Part shown: positions 1-8,808 of the stretch, in pieces
Position numbering within the stretch: the stretch's first letter is position 1
How the letters are laid out: each line of letters opens with the position of its first letter
Origin: Pseudomonas caspiana
Lineage (GTDB): Bacteria; Pseudomonadota; Gammaproteobacteria; Pseudomonadales; Pseudomonadaceae
Assembly: GCF_002158995.1 (NCBI RefSeq)
Contig: NZ_LOHF01000014.1
Location: 58,683 to 122,682, forward strand
DNA: 64,000 bases
Direction of reading: 5' to 3'
The notes under the pieces: model-generated
Database searches by the model: none
Told to the model about the DNA's origin: nothing
What the model saw: the letters and a program-made list of their open reading frames with translations, nothing else
Made by a program: the position numbers and the translations under genes

Positions 1-67
1 CCAGCGATGGCGGGGTATCAGACAAACCGCCATCGCTGGCCTCGTAACCTCGGTGAGCTCCTACAGG
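1..67. repeat. REP-like extragenic palindrome, family A (left part cut)
   Basis: Right arm and loop of a palindrome whose arm reads CGAGGTTACGAGGCCAGCG towards the GTAGGAGC end. The same family recurs at 2824-2918 and 10307-10402. The left arm lies outside the window. It sits downstream of the SDR gene. Confidence 0.85.
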
Positions 68-94
68 ACTGGGTTCAATCTGGCAGGCTGCCTA

Positions 95-859
95 TCAACC
101 GCGATTCCGATCAACCGCAAAGCCTGCCCAGGTCTGACTGACCGGCATCAATTCCAGGCTATTGATATTCACGTGTGCCGGGGTGTTCATGATCCAGAAG
201 ATGGTCTCTGCGATGTCCTGCGGCTGGATCGCTTCCGCGCCTGCATAGGTCGCGTCGTATTTGCTCTGATCACCACCGAAGCGCACCAGCGAGAACTCGC
301 TTTCGCACAGACCCGGCTCAAGGTTGGTGACGCGCACGCCGGTGCCGATCAGATCGTTACGCAGGTTGAGCGAGAACTGACCGACGAATGCTTTGGTGCC
401 GCCGTAAACGTTGCCGCCCGGGTACGGATAGTTACCGGCCACCGAACCCACGTTAACGATACTGGCACCGCGACCGTGAGCGATCAGGCGCGAGAGCAGC
501 AGGCGCGTGCTGTAGACCAGACCTTTAATGTTGGTGTCGATCATGGTGTCCCAGTCATCCAGGCTGCACTGGGGTGCTGGATCAATGCCCAGAGCCAGGC
601 CGGCGTTGTTGATCAAACCCTGAATGGTCGCGAACTCGGCGGGCAGGCTTTCAATAGCTGCTTCCATGGCCGCGCGGTCACGCACGTCGAGCACCAGCGT
701 GTGCACTTTGGTCTGCTTGGACAATTCGGCGCTGAGGGCATTGAGACGCTCTTCACGGCGACCGGTCAGCACAAGCGACCAGCCCGCTTGTGCGAAGCGG
801 CGGGCACAGGCTTCGCCAAAACCTGAAGTAGCGCCAGTAATGAACACAGTGGAAGTCAT
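95..859 (-). CDS. SDR-family NADP-dependent oxidoreductase (YdfG-like)
   Basis: A 254-aa classical short-chain dehydrogenase. The nucleotide-binding glycine motif TGATSGFG is at residues 8-15, the structural NNAG near 85-88, and the catalytic Ser/Tyr/Lys triad includes the YGGTK motif. Its close relatives are YdfG-type enzymes that oxidise L-allo-threonine, serine and 3-hydroxy acids with NADP, so a cytoplasmic 3-hydroxy-acid dehydrogenase is the best guess; substrate is inferred only. The start at 859 is chosen because MTSTVFITG begins the Rossmann strand and a GGAGAATGA ribosome site lies just upstream. An in-frame extension to 1069 lacks protein-like composition. The gene stands alone, ending in a palindrome and preceded by a 700-bp gene-free stretch. 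Confidence 0.9.
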   Translation of the reverse strand: MTSTVFITGATSGFGEACARRFAQAGWSLVLTGRREERLNALSAELSKQTKVHTLVLDVRDRAAMEAAIESLPAEFATIQGLINNAGLALGIDPAPQCSLDDWDTMIDTNIKGLVYSTRLLLSRLIAHGRGASIVNVGSVAGNYPYPGGNVYGGTKAFVGQFSLNLRNDLIGTGVRVTNLEPGLCESEFSLVRFGGDQSKYDATYAGAEAIQPQDIAETIFWIMNTPAHVNINSLELMPVSQTWAGFAVDRNRG

Positions 860-1562
860 TTCATTCTCCTGAAGTACCGCACTTGAGTGCAGCCCGGTTG
901 ATAACAATCGATAAACAAGGCCAGCAGAATGCCCGCCCAGACAGGTCACGAGCAAGTCTGTGGATAAAACATTGCATGCACTGTACAAAAAACAACCAGA
1001 AATCTCCGGGCCAGGCGTAGCATGGCTCAAACGGGGTTTTACCCACGTTATCCACAGCCAGGCCCACAATATCCGTGGGCAACTGTTTTTTGTGCAGGCC
1101 GCGGTTTACGGGGGCTGAAGGACCGCGACAAAGGTTTTTTGCTTGACGCCATCATCGCCTCGTGTAAAGCGCCTGAAACATAGGTAACGGGAAAATTCTC
1201 CGGCATTGCCTTCAGCCTATGTCCACTACCGGTTTGCGAACTATTTCCAACGCTTGCCCACAGACTTATCCACAGGGTGGAGGCGCAGAATAACTGTATG
1301 AAAAACCAGCCCCCAAGTCGTTGACAAAAGGGCCAGAAGCAGACTGAAAAATCGCTGATCAAAATTTAACCACTAGCCTGCAGGCCAAGTAGAACAAGGC
1401 CTGCAGCCAAATGCTCCCACGTTATTCACAGGCAGTTCCACAGTAAACCTGAACAAGTCAAAAGCGTGACAAAACAAGCATTTGCAGCGGCTTTATGTCG
1501 CGGTTTGGCGGCCCGTCAAAATTGTTTTCCACAATTGGCCAAGCACTGTTCTGCGAAGGACA
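860..1562. other. 703-bp gene-free region with a DnaA-box cluster
   Basis: No convincing gene is visible; the short open frames here have unusual composition and no ribosome sites. The stretch holds four matches to the DnaA box TTATNCACA (entered separately), one further near match at 1525-1533, and a 9-bp inverted repeat at 1378-1406 (CTGCAGGCC, 11-nt spacer, GGCCTGCAG). It lies upstream of the SDR gene and downstream of the Lrp-type gene, so the SDR promoter must lie within its left part. Confidence 0.7.
959..1430. promoter_or_regulatory. Cluster of four DnaA boxes
   Basis: TTATCCACA occurs on the minus strand at 959-967 and on the plus strand at 1048-1056 and 1266-1274; TTATTCACA is on the plus strand at 1422-1430. 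All four are followed by G, giving TTAT(C/T)CACAG. TTTTCCACA at 1525-1533 is a one-mismatch fifth copy. The DnaA consensus TTATNCACA is established; function as a DnaA binding, titration or regulatory site is inference. No rpoA-like, dnaA, gyrB or parAB genes are adjacent, so this is not the chromosomal origin. Confidence 0.6.
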
Positions 1563-2042
1563 TCAGATCAACAGCAGGCCGTCAGATTTGACCTCGTTCA
1601 ACACAAAAAACGTTCGCACCTGACGCACTCCGGGCAGCGCAATAATCTTCGTATTGTGCAGGTGATTGAATGCCGGCAGATCACGGACTCTGATCTTCAT
1701 GAAGTAATCCACATCGCCCGCGACCAGCCAGCACTCCAGCACCTGCTGCAACTCACGGGCCGCCGCCTCGAAGGTTGCGAAGCTCTCAGGGGTCGACCGA
1801 TCCAGGACCACGCCGATAAGCACAACAGTGCCTTGCTGCACTGCGTTGGGGTCGATCTGGGCACGCACGCTTTTGATGATGCCGTTTTCGTACAGGCGCT
1901 TGGTGTGGTTCCAGCATGCAGTAGTACTGAGCCCGACCTTCCTGGCGAGATCAGCATTGCTGATTCGTCCATCAATCTGCAACGCACGCAGGATCTTGCG
2001 CTCTTGCACCGTCATTTCCGGCGTTTGCAGCTGATCTTTCAT
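1563..2042 (-). CDS. Lrp/AsnC-family transcriptional regulator
   Basis: A 159-aa regulator with an N-terminal winged helix-turn-helix (about residues 10-60, ISNADLARKVGLSTTACWN) and a C-terminal ligand-binding RAM/AsnC domain (about 70-150). It shares the stretch IGVVLDRSTPESF and overall layout with AcdR encoded 2.1 kb away, so the two are paralogues. Start at 2042 is supported by an AGGGAGGT ribosome site; an upstream ATG at 2135 has none. It is transcribed away from the unknown gene at 2285. Ligand and targets cannot be read from the sequence; members of this family usually sense an amino acid and often act on neighbours and on themselves. Confidence 0.9.
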   Translation of the reverse strand: MKDQLQTPEMTVQERKILRALQIDGRISNADLARKVGLSTTACWNHTKRLYENGIIKSVRAQIDPNAVQQGTVVLIGVVLDRSTPESFATFEAAARELQQVLECWLVAGDVDYFMKIRVRDLPAFNHLHNTKIIALPGVRQVRTFFVLNEVKSDGLLLI

Positions 2043-2284
2043 CGTCCGCTGACCTCCCTTGGCACACTTGAAATAGACGGAGTGAGCAACGCTCATGCGC
2101 AAATCGTGCCGGGGCATGAACAAACACCCATCCAAGGGCGCAAATGATGAATGTTCATCCGCCGAGCCTTTTCAACAGGTACGACGTTCCGATCAGGAGG
2201 CCTAAATACGTAGGAAACCCCGTCAGACTTTGAGTAGTTTAGGACTGAGAAAACGTGCCTACTCAAGCCGCCAGGAGCGCTGTC

Positions 2285-2752
2285 ATGCTTGGAATATCGG
2301 AGTCTGCAGTCTGGGTGAAAGCGCCCTCCCCGGAAGTCGGGGTGGTGATAGTCACGCGCGCCGGACTACCCGGTTACATCAGCGAACGCCTGCGCAGTGC
2401 GATAGATGATTGGGATCAGGTCGCCTACCTGCACGTCAAACAAGCTCATGAGTTTCTTGAGGACTGGCTTCGGGCAGAATCGACCCAGCCCGCACCAAAC
2501 CTGGACACTCAGTGCCATGCCAGTCAACTGCTGCGCTCGGTATCCAAAGGTTGTTATTTACTGGATATAGAAGAAAGTCTCTCACCCCAACTCACGTGGC
2601 TGGGCTCTGTGTACGGCCACAAATTGCATGTGGTAAGGCTTGGGGAGTCGGAGTTATCAACAGCCGCGATGGATCAGCAGGTTGAAGAGATTCTGGCGAA
2701 GGTCAGCACGTTGGCAAAGAGCATTCTGGAGGAGCGGTTTATTGGGGTCTGA
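2285..2752 (+). CDS. Protein of unknown function, 155 aa
   Basis: I do not recognise a family. The protein is soluble, acidic and has no signal peptide or membrane segment. An N-terminal part VGVVIVTRAGLPGYISERL looks like a beta-strand/helix unit and the C-terminus is a predicted amphipathic helix (about residues 125-150). The ATG at 2285 is preferred over the GTG at 2255 because AGGAG sits 7 nt upstream. The upstream intergenic region carries TACGTAGGAAA near 2207. It is divergent from the Lrp-type gene and followed by a palindrome. Codon use looks like the neighbours, so it is probably a real gene. Confidence 0.7.
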   Translation: MLGISESAVWVKAPSPEVGVVIVTRAGLPGYISERLRSAIDDWDQVAYLHVKQAHEFLEDWLRAESTQPAPNLDTQCHASQLLRSVSKGCYLLDIEESLSPQLTWLGSVYGHKLHVVRLGESELSTAAMDQQVEEILAKVSTLAKSILEERFIGV

Positions 2753-2823
2753 TACCAGGCCCCCAAGCGCCACACACCTGCTGGCGCCTATCAAACAAAT
2801 GCAATTTCCGAGTTGACACAAGT

Positions 2824-2918
2824 CCTGTAGGAGCTTACCGAGGTTACGAGGCGAGCGATGGCGGAGTGGCAGACAAACCGCCATCGCTGGCCTCGTAACC
2901 TCGGTGAGCTCCTACAGG
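2824..2918. repeat. REP-like extragenic palindrome, family A
   Basis: An imperfect 95-bp palindrome with CCTGTAGGAGCTTACCGAGG at the left and the complementary CCTCGGTGAGCTCCTACAGG at the right; inner arms contain AGCGATGGCG and CGCCATCGCT. It lies between the converging ends of the unknown gene and acdS, where it could also form a strong RNA hairpin at both 3' ends. Confidence 0.93.
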
Positions 2919-2943
2919 TCAAGTATCGACCGCTACAGACTAA

Positions 2944-3960
2944 TCAACCATTACGGAAGATGAAGCTGTAAGCACTCAACGCAGGCACACCACCCAAGTG
3001 GGCGTAGAGTACTTTCGAGCCTTCCGGGAATTCGCCGTTGCGGACCATTTCGATCATGCCGTGCATCGACTTGCCTTCATACACAGGGTCAGTCAGTACG
3101 CCTTCGGTTCGAGCGCACAGGCGGATTGCTTCAAGGGTACCTTCGTTCGGCAGACCATATTCCGGATAAGCGAAACGCGTATCGAGGATGACGTCCTCTT
3201 CGGTAATGTCCTGCCCCAGTTCCACGAGCTTCGCGGTGTTTTGTGCGATGCGCAGAACCTGCGCCTTGGTCTTTTCCGGCTTGGCTGACGCATCGATACC
3301 AATCACCCGGCGTGCGCGACCATCCGCAGCGAAGCCCACCAGCATGCCCGCGTGGGTGCTGCCGGTTACCGAGCAGACCACGATGTAGTCGAACTTGAAG
3401 CCCAGCTCTTTCTCCTGCTCGCGGACTTCTTCGGCGAAGCCAACAAAGCCCAGTCCGCCGTAAGGATGTTCGGAACAACCAGCAGGAATCGGGAAAGGCT
3501 TGCCGCCGCTTTCCTCAACGTCCGACATGGCTTTTTCCCAACTCGGACGAATGCCAATGTCGAATCCGGCCGCGTCCAGGCGCACATCAGCGCCCATGAT
3601 TCGCGACATCTCGATGTTGCCGACCCGGTCATACACCGCATCGGAATAGTTGACCCAGTTCTCCTGAACCAGCACGCACTTCATGCCCAAGTGAGCCGCT
3701 ACGGCAGCCACCTGGCGCGTCTGGTTGGATTGAATACCGCCGATGGACACCAGCGTGTCGCAGCCCTGCTCCAGCGCTTCTGGAATGAGGTACTCAAGCT
3801 TGCGGGTTTTGTTACCACCGAAGGCCAGACCGCTGTTGCAGTCTTCACGCTTGGCATACAGATCGACCTTGCCACCCAGGTGCGCACTGAGTCGCTTGAG
3901 AGGCGTGATGGGCGAAGGACCAAACGTCAAAGGGTAGCGCTTGAATTTGCTCAGATTCAT
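2944..3960 (-). CDS. acdS: 1-aminocyclopropane-1-carboxylate (ACC) deaminase
   Basis: A 338-aa PLP enzyme of the tryptophan-synthase-beta fold that cleaves ACC, the plant ethylene precursor, to ammonia and 2-oxobutyrate in the cytoplasm. Length and sequence match Pseudomonas AcdS along the whole protein. The PLP lysine is Lys51 (GGNKTRK). Tyr294 and Glu295 ([11 protein letters not shown]) and Leu322 are present; Glu295/Leu322 separate true ACC deaminases from the related D-cysteine desulfhydrases. The start has AAGGAG 8 nt upstream. It is divergent from acdR with a 194-bp AT-rich shared control region. ACC-utilising bacteria often live on plants, so this suggests plant association or nitrogen scavenging. 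Confidence 0.96.
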   Translation of the reverse strand: MNLSKFKRYPLTFGPSPITPLKRLSAHLGGKVDLYAKREDCNSGLAFGGNKTRKLEYLIPEALEQGCDTLVSIGGIQSNQTRQVAAVAAHLGMKCVLVQENWVNYSDAVYDRVGNIEMSRIMGADVRLDAAGFDIGIRPSWEKAMSDVEESGGKPFPIPAGCSEHPYGGLGFVGFAEEVREQEKELGFKFDYIVVCSVTGSTHAGMLVGFAADGRARRVIGIDASAKPEKTKAQVLRIAQNTAKLVELGQDITEEDVILDTRFAYPEYGLPNEGTLEAIRLCARTEGVLTDPVYEGKSMHGMIEMVRNGEFPEGSKVLYAHLGGVPALSAYSFIFRNG

Positions 3961-4061
3961 AACAGGGCTCCTTGATATTGAGAGTATCCAGGCACGTTCT
4001 GCAGTGCTTGCGATGAACTCAATGTTAAGGAAACAAGCAAAAAAACGGGTTGCAAACTTAA

Positions 4062-4111
4062 GGCTATTTTCGGCTATTTATTAATCCGCTGGAGATTTAA
4101 CTTAATTAAAT
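4062..4111. promoter_or_regulatory. Candidate operator in the acdS-acdR intergenic region
   Basis: A direct repeat GGCTATTT occurs at 4062-4069 and 4072-4079 (10 bp apart, one helical turn), followed by the palindrome ATTTAA-CTTAA-TTAAAT at 4095-4111, ending 43 bp before acdR. AT-rich palindromes of this kind are typical Lrp-family targets. That AcdR binds here is inferred from the position between the divergent genes. Confidence 0.4.
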
Positions 4112-4154
4112 TGTTAGGATTATCTTAATAACGCAATAAAAGATCACTACCAAA

Positions 4155-4634
4155 ATGACTATCAGCGCAGACGCCAGCAGTACCGACCGAATTGACCGGG
4201 CCATCCTCAAAGCCCTGCAAAAAGACGCCTCGATCTCTAACGTCGCGCTGGCGGAAAAGGTCAAGCTCAGTGCCCCGGCTTGCTTGCGACGAGTCGAACG
4301 CCTGAAGCAGGCAGGGCTGATCAAGAAGATTGTGGCGGTGCTGGATTACGAAGCGCTGGATGCGGGGATGGTGGTGATCATTGGGGTAGTGCTGGATCGC
4401 TCGACGCCGGAGTCATTCTCGGCCTTCGAGACCGCTGCGCAGAAAATCTCGGGCTGTATGGAGCTGCATGTGGTGACGGGGGAATTCGACTACTTGATGA
4501 TGCTGCGTACTCGCGACAGCCAGAGTTTCAACCGACTGCACGCCGAGCAGTTGCTGTATCTGCCCGGCGTGCGCCAGATTCGCTCGTTTATGGGGCTGCG
4601 TTCGGTGCTGTCTACGACGATGATTCCGTTGTAA
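4155..4634 (+). CDS. acdR: Lrp-family regulator of ACC deaminase
   Basis: A 159-aa Lrp/AsnC protein: winged helix-turn-helix at about residues 12-62 (SISNVALAEKVKLSAPACLRR) and a RAM ligand-binding domain at about 72-150. In pseudomonads an Lrp-type gene divergent from acdS is required for its induction by ACC, and position and sequence match that gene. No clear Shine-Dalgarno sequence precedes the ATG, but the start fits the family length. It likely controls acdS and itself from the 194-bp divergent promoter region. It is a paralogue of the regulator at 1563-2042. Confidence 0.88.
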   Translation: MTISADASSTDRIDRAILKALQKDASISNVALAEKVKLSAPACLRRVERLKQAGLIKKIVAVLDYEALDAGMVVIIGVVLDRSTPESFSAFETAAQKISGCMELHVVTGEFDYLMMLRTRDSQSFNRLHAEQLLYLPGVRQIRSFMGLRSVLSTTMIPL

Positions 4635-4714
4635 CGGGGGCTTGAGAGCCACCCCTGCTCCGCAGAAATACACCGGTGTCTATGGCTCCACACTGTCTCC
4701 CGGCAAACATAGGA

Positions 4715-4790
4715 CCTGTAGGAGCCGCCGAAGGCTGCGATCGCGGTGTACCAGAAGAATTGCTTCGCAGCCTTCGGCAGCTCCTACAGG
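4715..4790. repeat. REP-like extragenic palindrome, family B
   Basis: The left arm is CCTGTAGGAGCCGCCGAAGG and the right arm CCTTCGGCAGCTCCTACAGG, with a short loop that includes TCGCGGTGTACC. It lies between the converging acdR and livF genes. Confidence 0.92.
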
Positions 4791-4852
4791 AATTGCATTT
4801 CAATCCAGTAGTTTGCATGTTGTTTGATGAGAGCAATCATCATCGCATCTGG

Positions 4853-5569
4853 TTAATGCCCGCCCAGATACGCATTACGCACCTCTTCATTCACCAGCAA
4901 CTCCTGCCCTGTGCCGCTCAGGCGAATCTCGCCGTTGACCATCACATACGCCCGGTCCGACAGCTTCAGCGCGTGGTTGGCGTTTTGCTCGACGAGGAAG
5001 ATGGTCATGCCGGTGGCCGCCAGTTCGCGCAGAGTGGCGAAGATCTGTTTGACGATGATGGGTGCCAGGCCCAGGCTCGGCTCATCGAGCAACAGCAACT
5101 TCGGGCGACTCATCAAGGCTCGTGCAATAGCGAGCATTTGCTGCTCGCCCCCGGACATGGTCATGGCCCGCTGATTACGTCGTTCCTTGAGACGCGGAAA
5201 CAGTTCGAACATGCGCTGCATGTCTTCAGCCGAATGTTTATCGCCAATCGGGATGGTGCCCATCATCAGGTTCTCCTCGACTGACATGTCGGGGAAAACC
5301 CGGCGTCCTTCAGGCGATTGCGCGATGCCGTTGGACGCAATGTAGTGGGACGACTTCTGAGTGATGTCGGTGCCCTGATAAATAATCTGCCCGGCTGCCG
5401 CCCGTGGCTGCCCAAAAATCGACATCAGCAGCGTGGATTTGCCCGCACCGTTGGAGCCGATCAAGCTGACGGTCTCGCCTTCATTGATGTGCAACGAGAC
5501 TTTTTTCAGGGCCTGAATCGGCCCGTAAAACACATCGATCTCTTTCATTTCGAGGATCGGCGTACTCAT
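4853..5569 (-). CDS. livF: Branched-chain amino-acid ABC transporter, ATP-binding protein LivF
   Basis: A 238-aa ABC ATPase. Walker A GSNGAGKST at about residues 38-46, signature MSGGEQQMLAIARAL, and Walker B LLLLDEPSLGLAP followed by the H-loop region are all present. It is the second nucleotide-binding subunit of a LIV-I-type importer and works with LivG at the inner face of the LivHM pore. The ATG overlaps the livG stop by 4 nt (ATGA), so the two are translationally coupled. It is the last gene of livKHMGF. Confidence 0.95.
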   Translation of the reverse strand: MSTPILEMKEIDVFYGPIQALKKVSLHINEGETVSLIGSNGAGKSTLLMSIFGQPRAAAGQIIYQGTDITQKSSHYIASNGIAQSPEGRRVFPDMSVEENLMMGTIPIGDKHSAEDMQRMFELFPRLKERRNQRAMTMSGGEQQMLAIARALMSRPKLLLLDEPSLGLAPIIVKQIFATLRELAATGMTIFLVEQNANHALKLSDRAYVMVNGEIRLSGTGQELLVNEEVRNAYLGGH

Positions 5570-6441
5570 ACCAGTTCCTCTTCATCAGCGCCCAGATACG
5601 CCGCGATCACTTTCGGATCGTTGCGAATCTGTTCAGGCCCACCGGTGGCAATCACGTTGCCATGGTCGAGCACCACAATATCGTCGGAAATACCCATGAC
5701 CATGCCCATGTCGTGTTCGATCAACACAATCGTCATGTCATGCTCGTCACGCAGCAGGCGGATCATGCCGCTCAGCGCCTCGGTTTCCTGCGGGTTGAGG
5801 CCCGCTGCGGGTTCGTCCAGGCAAATCACCTGCGGCCGGGTGCACATAGCGCGGGCGATCTCCAGACGGCGTTGTTGACCGTAGGAAAGCTCACCCGCCA
5901 GGCGATTCGCACAATCAACCAGGTCGACCACTTCCAGCCAATAGAACGCCGTATTGATAGCGACTTCTTCAGCCTCGCGATAACCCTTGGTATTGAGGAT
6001 GCCTGCCAACAGATTACGGTTGACCCACATGTGCTGAGCGACCAGCAGGTTTTCCAGTACCGACATTTCCTTGAACAGGCGAATGTTCTGGAACGTCCGC
6101 GCCAGCCCTGCCCGATTCACCAGATGCGTGCCGCCAAACATTTTGTAGTAGAGGCGACTGAGGAAGCTTTTCGGCGAGACAAAATCTGTGCCCTTGAACG
6201 GTTCACCCAGCAGCTTGATCACGTTGGTGGTCGTGCCGCGGGTGTGTAATTCAATGCGCCCGCCAGTGGCTTTATAGAAACCGGTCAGGCAGTTGAAGAC
6301 CGTGGTTTTGCCCGCGCCGTTAGGGCCGATCAGGGCGAAAATCGAATTGCGTCGCACTTGAATGCTGACGTCGCTGAGCGCCTTGATGCCGCCGAAGTGC
6401 ATCATCAGGTGCTCAACCGAAAGAACGATGTCGTTGCTCAT
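5566..6441 (-). CDS. livG: Branched-chain amino-acid ABC transporter, ATP-binding protein LivG
   Basis: A 291-aa ABC ATPase with Walker A GPNGAGKTT at about residues 38-46, signature LSYGQQRRLEIARAM, Walker B VICLDEPAAGLNP and a C-terminal BCA_ABC_TP extension ending near AAYLGADEEELV. The insert after Walker A (about 60-105), typical of LivG, is present. It starts inside the end of livM by a 4-nt ATGA overlap and is itself overlapped by livF. Specificity cannot be judged from the ATPase. Confidence 0.95.
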   Translation of the reverse strand: MSNDIVLSVEHLMMHFGGIKALSDVSIQVRRNSIFALIGPNGAGKTTVFNCLTGFYKATGGRIELHTRGTTTNVIKLLGEPFKGTDFVSPKSFLSRLYYKMFGGTHLVNRAGLARTFQNIRLFKEMSVLENLLVAQHMWVNRNLLAGILNTKGYREAEEVAINTAFYWLEVVDLVDCANRLAGELSYGQQRRLEIARAMCTRPQVICLDEPAAGLNPQETEALSGMIRLLRDEHDMTIVLIEHDMGMVMGISDDIVVLDHGNVIATGGPEQIRNDPKVIAAYLGADEEELV

Positions 6442-7718
6442 GGCGCAACCCCCTTGCGTGGAGTAACCCCGGTACGTGAGACGCGAATCAGGCCGCGTGG
6501 TCGCCAGATCATCATCAGCACCATCAGGATCCCCAGCAGCAGTACCCGGTACTCGGCGAAGCTGCGCAGTAATTCAGGAGTGATCGTGAGCACAAACGCG
6601 GCAATCACCACGCCAATGGTCGACCCCATGCCGCCGAGCACGACAATGGCCAGAATCAAAGCCGATTCAATAAAGGTGAACGAAGTCGGGTTGATGAAGC
6701 TCTGCTGACTGGCGAAGAAAACACCTGCCAGCCCCGCAGTCGAGGCACCGATGGTGAAGGCAGAGAGCTTGACCAAAACATGATTCAGCCCCATGGAGCG
6801 ACAAGCAATTTCGTCTTCCCGCAGCGCTTCCCATGCACGCCCGATTGGCATGCGGGTCAAGCGATGCTTGATGTACAGCACCGCCAGCACGACCAATACC
6901 AACACCGCGTAGATGAAGATGAATTTGAGATTGCCGTTGTACTCAAACCCGAAGTACTCATGGATAGGTATCCCGCCATCTTTGGCTCGACGACCAAACT
7001 CAAGCCCAAAGATCGTTGGAGAAGGCACCGCGACGCCATTAGGGCCACCGGTGAAGGAAAGCCAGTTGGTCAGGACCAGGCGAATGATCTCGCCAAAGCC
7101 CAAGGTCACGATAGCCAGGTAATCACCGTGCATGCGCAACACCGGGAACCCGAGTATGCAACCCGCCAACGCTGCCGCGATGGCTGCCAGCGGCAACGCT
7201 GACCAGAACCCCAGGCCCAGATACTGGTAGCCCAGCGCCAGACCATAAGCACCGATGGCGTAGAACGCCACATAACCCAGATCAAGCAGACCCGCCAGAC
7301 CAACCACGATGTTCAGGCCCAGGCCCAATAACACGTAGATAAGCCCAAGGATGATGATCCCGAGAATGTAATTGTTGGCAAATACCGGAAAGATCACGGC
7401 AATCAGCGCCATTAGCGGAATCACCCAGATCAGCTTGCTGCGGTGATCAGGTGACTGCACGTGTACGCCGGAGCCGGCACTTTCAAAGCTTTCGCCAATG
7501 GCGATACCTTTAGGCGTTTGCAGCAACAAACTCAAGATGAAGCGCCCGACCATCACAATCGCTACCAGCCACGCCACGCGAGTCGGGTGAAGGTTGAAGC
7601 TGTAGCCGTCGAGTACGACGCCGACAACGGGTCCGAACACAACCAAAGCCAGCAAACCGGCAAATACTGCGTCGATCAGGCTTTTCTTGATACTGATGGG
7701 TTTTGTAGGAGCAGACAT
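6438..7718 (-). CDS. livM: Branched-chain amino-acid ABC transporter, permease LivM
   Basis: A 426-aa inner-membrane permease with about ten hydrophobic segments. An N-terminal extension of about 90 residues (two membrane segments and a hydrophilic link) precedes the conserved BPD_transp_2 core, as in E. coli LivM. The EAA-like contact loop GRAWEALREDEIACRSMGLN for the ATPase is at about residues 290-310. It starts 2 nt after the livH stop. It forms the pore with LivH. Confidence 0.95.
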   Translation of the reverse strand: MSAPTKPISIKKSLIDAVFAGLLALVVFGPVVGVVLDGYSFNLHPTRVAWLVAIVMVGRFILSLLLQTPKGIAIGESFESAGSGVHVQSPDHRSKLIWVIPLMALIAVIFPVFANNYILGIIILGLIYVLLGLGLNIVVGLAGLLDLGYVAFYAIGAYGLALGYQYLGLGFWSALPLAAIAAALAGCILGFPVLRMHGDYLAIVTLGFGEIIRLVLTNWLSFTGGPNGVAVPSPTIFGLEFGRRAKDGGIPIHEYFGFEYNGNLKFIFIYAVLVLVVLAVLYIKHRLTRMPIGRAWEALREDEIACRSMGLNHVLVKLSAFTIGASTAGLAGVFFASQQSFINPTSFTFIESALILAIVVLGGMGSTIGVVIAAFVLTITPELLRSFAEYRVLLLGILMVLMMIWRPRGLIRVSRTGVTPRKGVAP

Positions 7719-7720
7719 AT

Positions 7721-8635
<915 letters not shown>

Positions 8636-8808
8636 CACGCACGCTCACGAACTTGAAAGGCTGCTGATGCCGGCCTACGGTTCCCTTGTGAGGAGCAGCA
8701 GGCCGTCACCCAGTAGCTGACAGAAGAACTTCGGGGTTCGCGACCTTGCGCCCCCATTACCAAGACGCGCGAGTACCGTGAAGGCACACGCGCGGCTATG
8801 CGTTTTGC

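Noticed and set aside
1048..1362. 104-codon open frame on the minus strand within the DnaA-box region
   Set aside because: No ribosome site, unusual composition (Cys, Trp, Phe clusters) and it overlaps another equally poor frame at 861-1082.
2200..2260. TACGTAGGAAA and TAGTTTAGGACTGAG as a defined response-regulator site
   Set aside because: Suggestive of a control site before the unknown 155-aa gene, but I could not match it to a known consensus or find a clean repeat.
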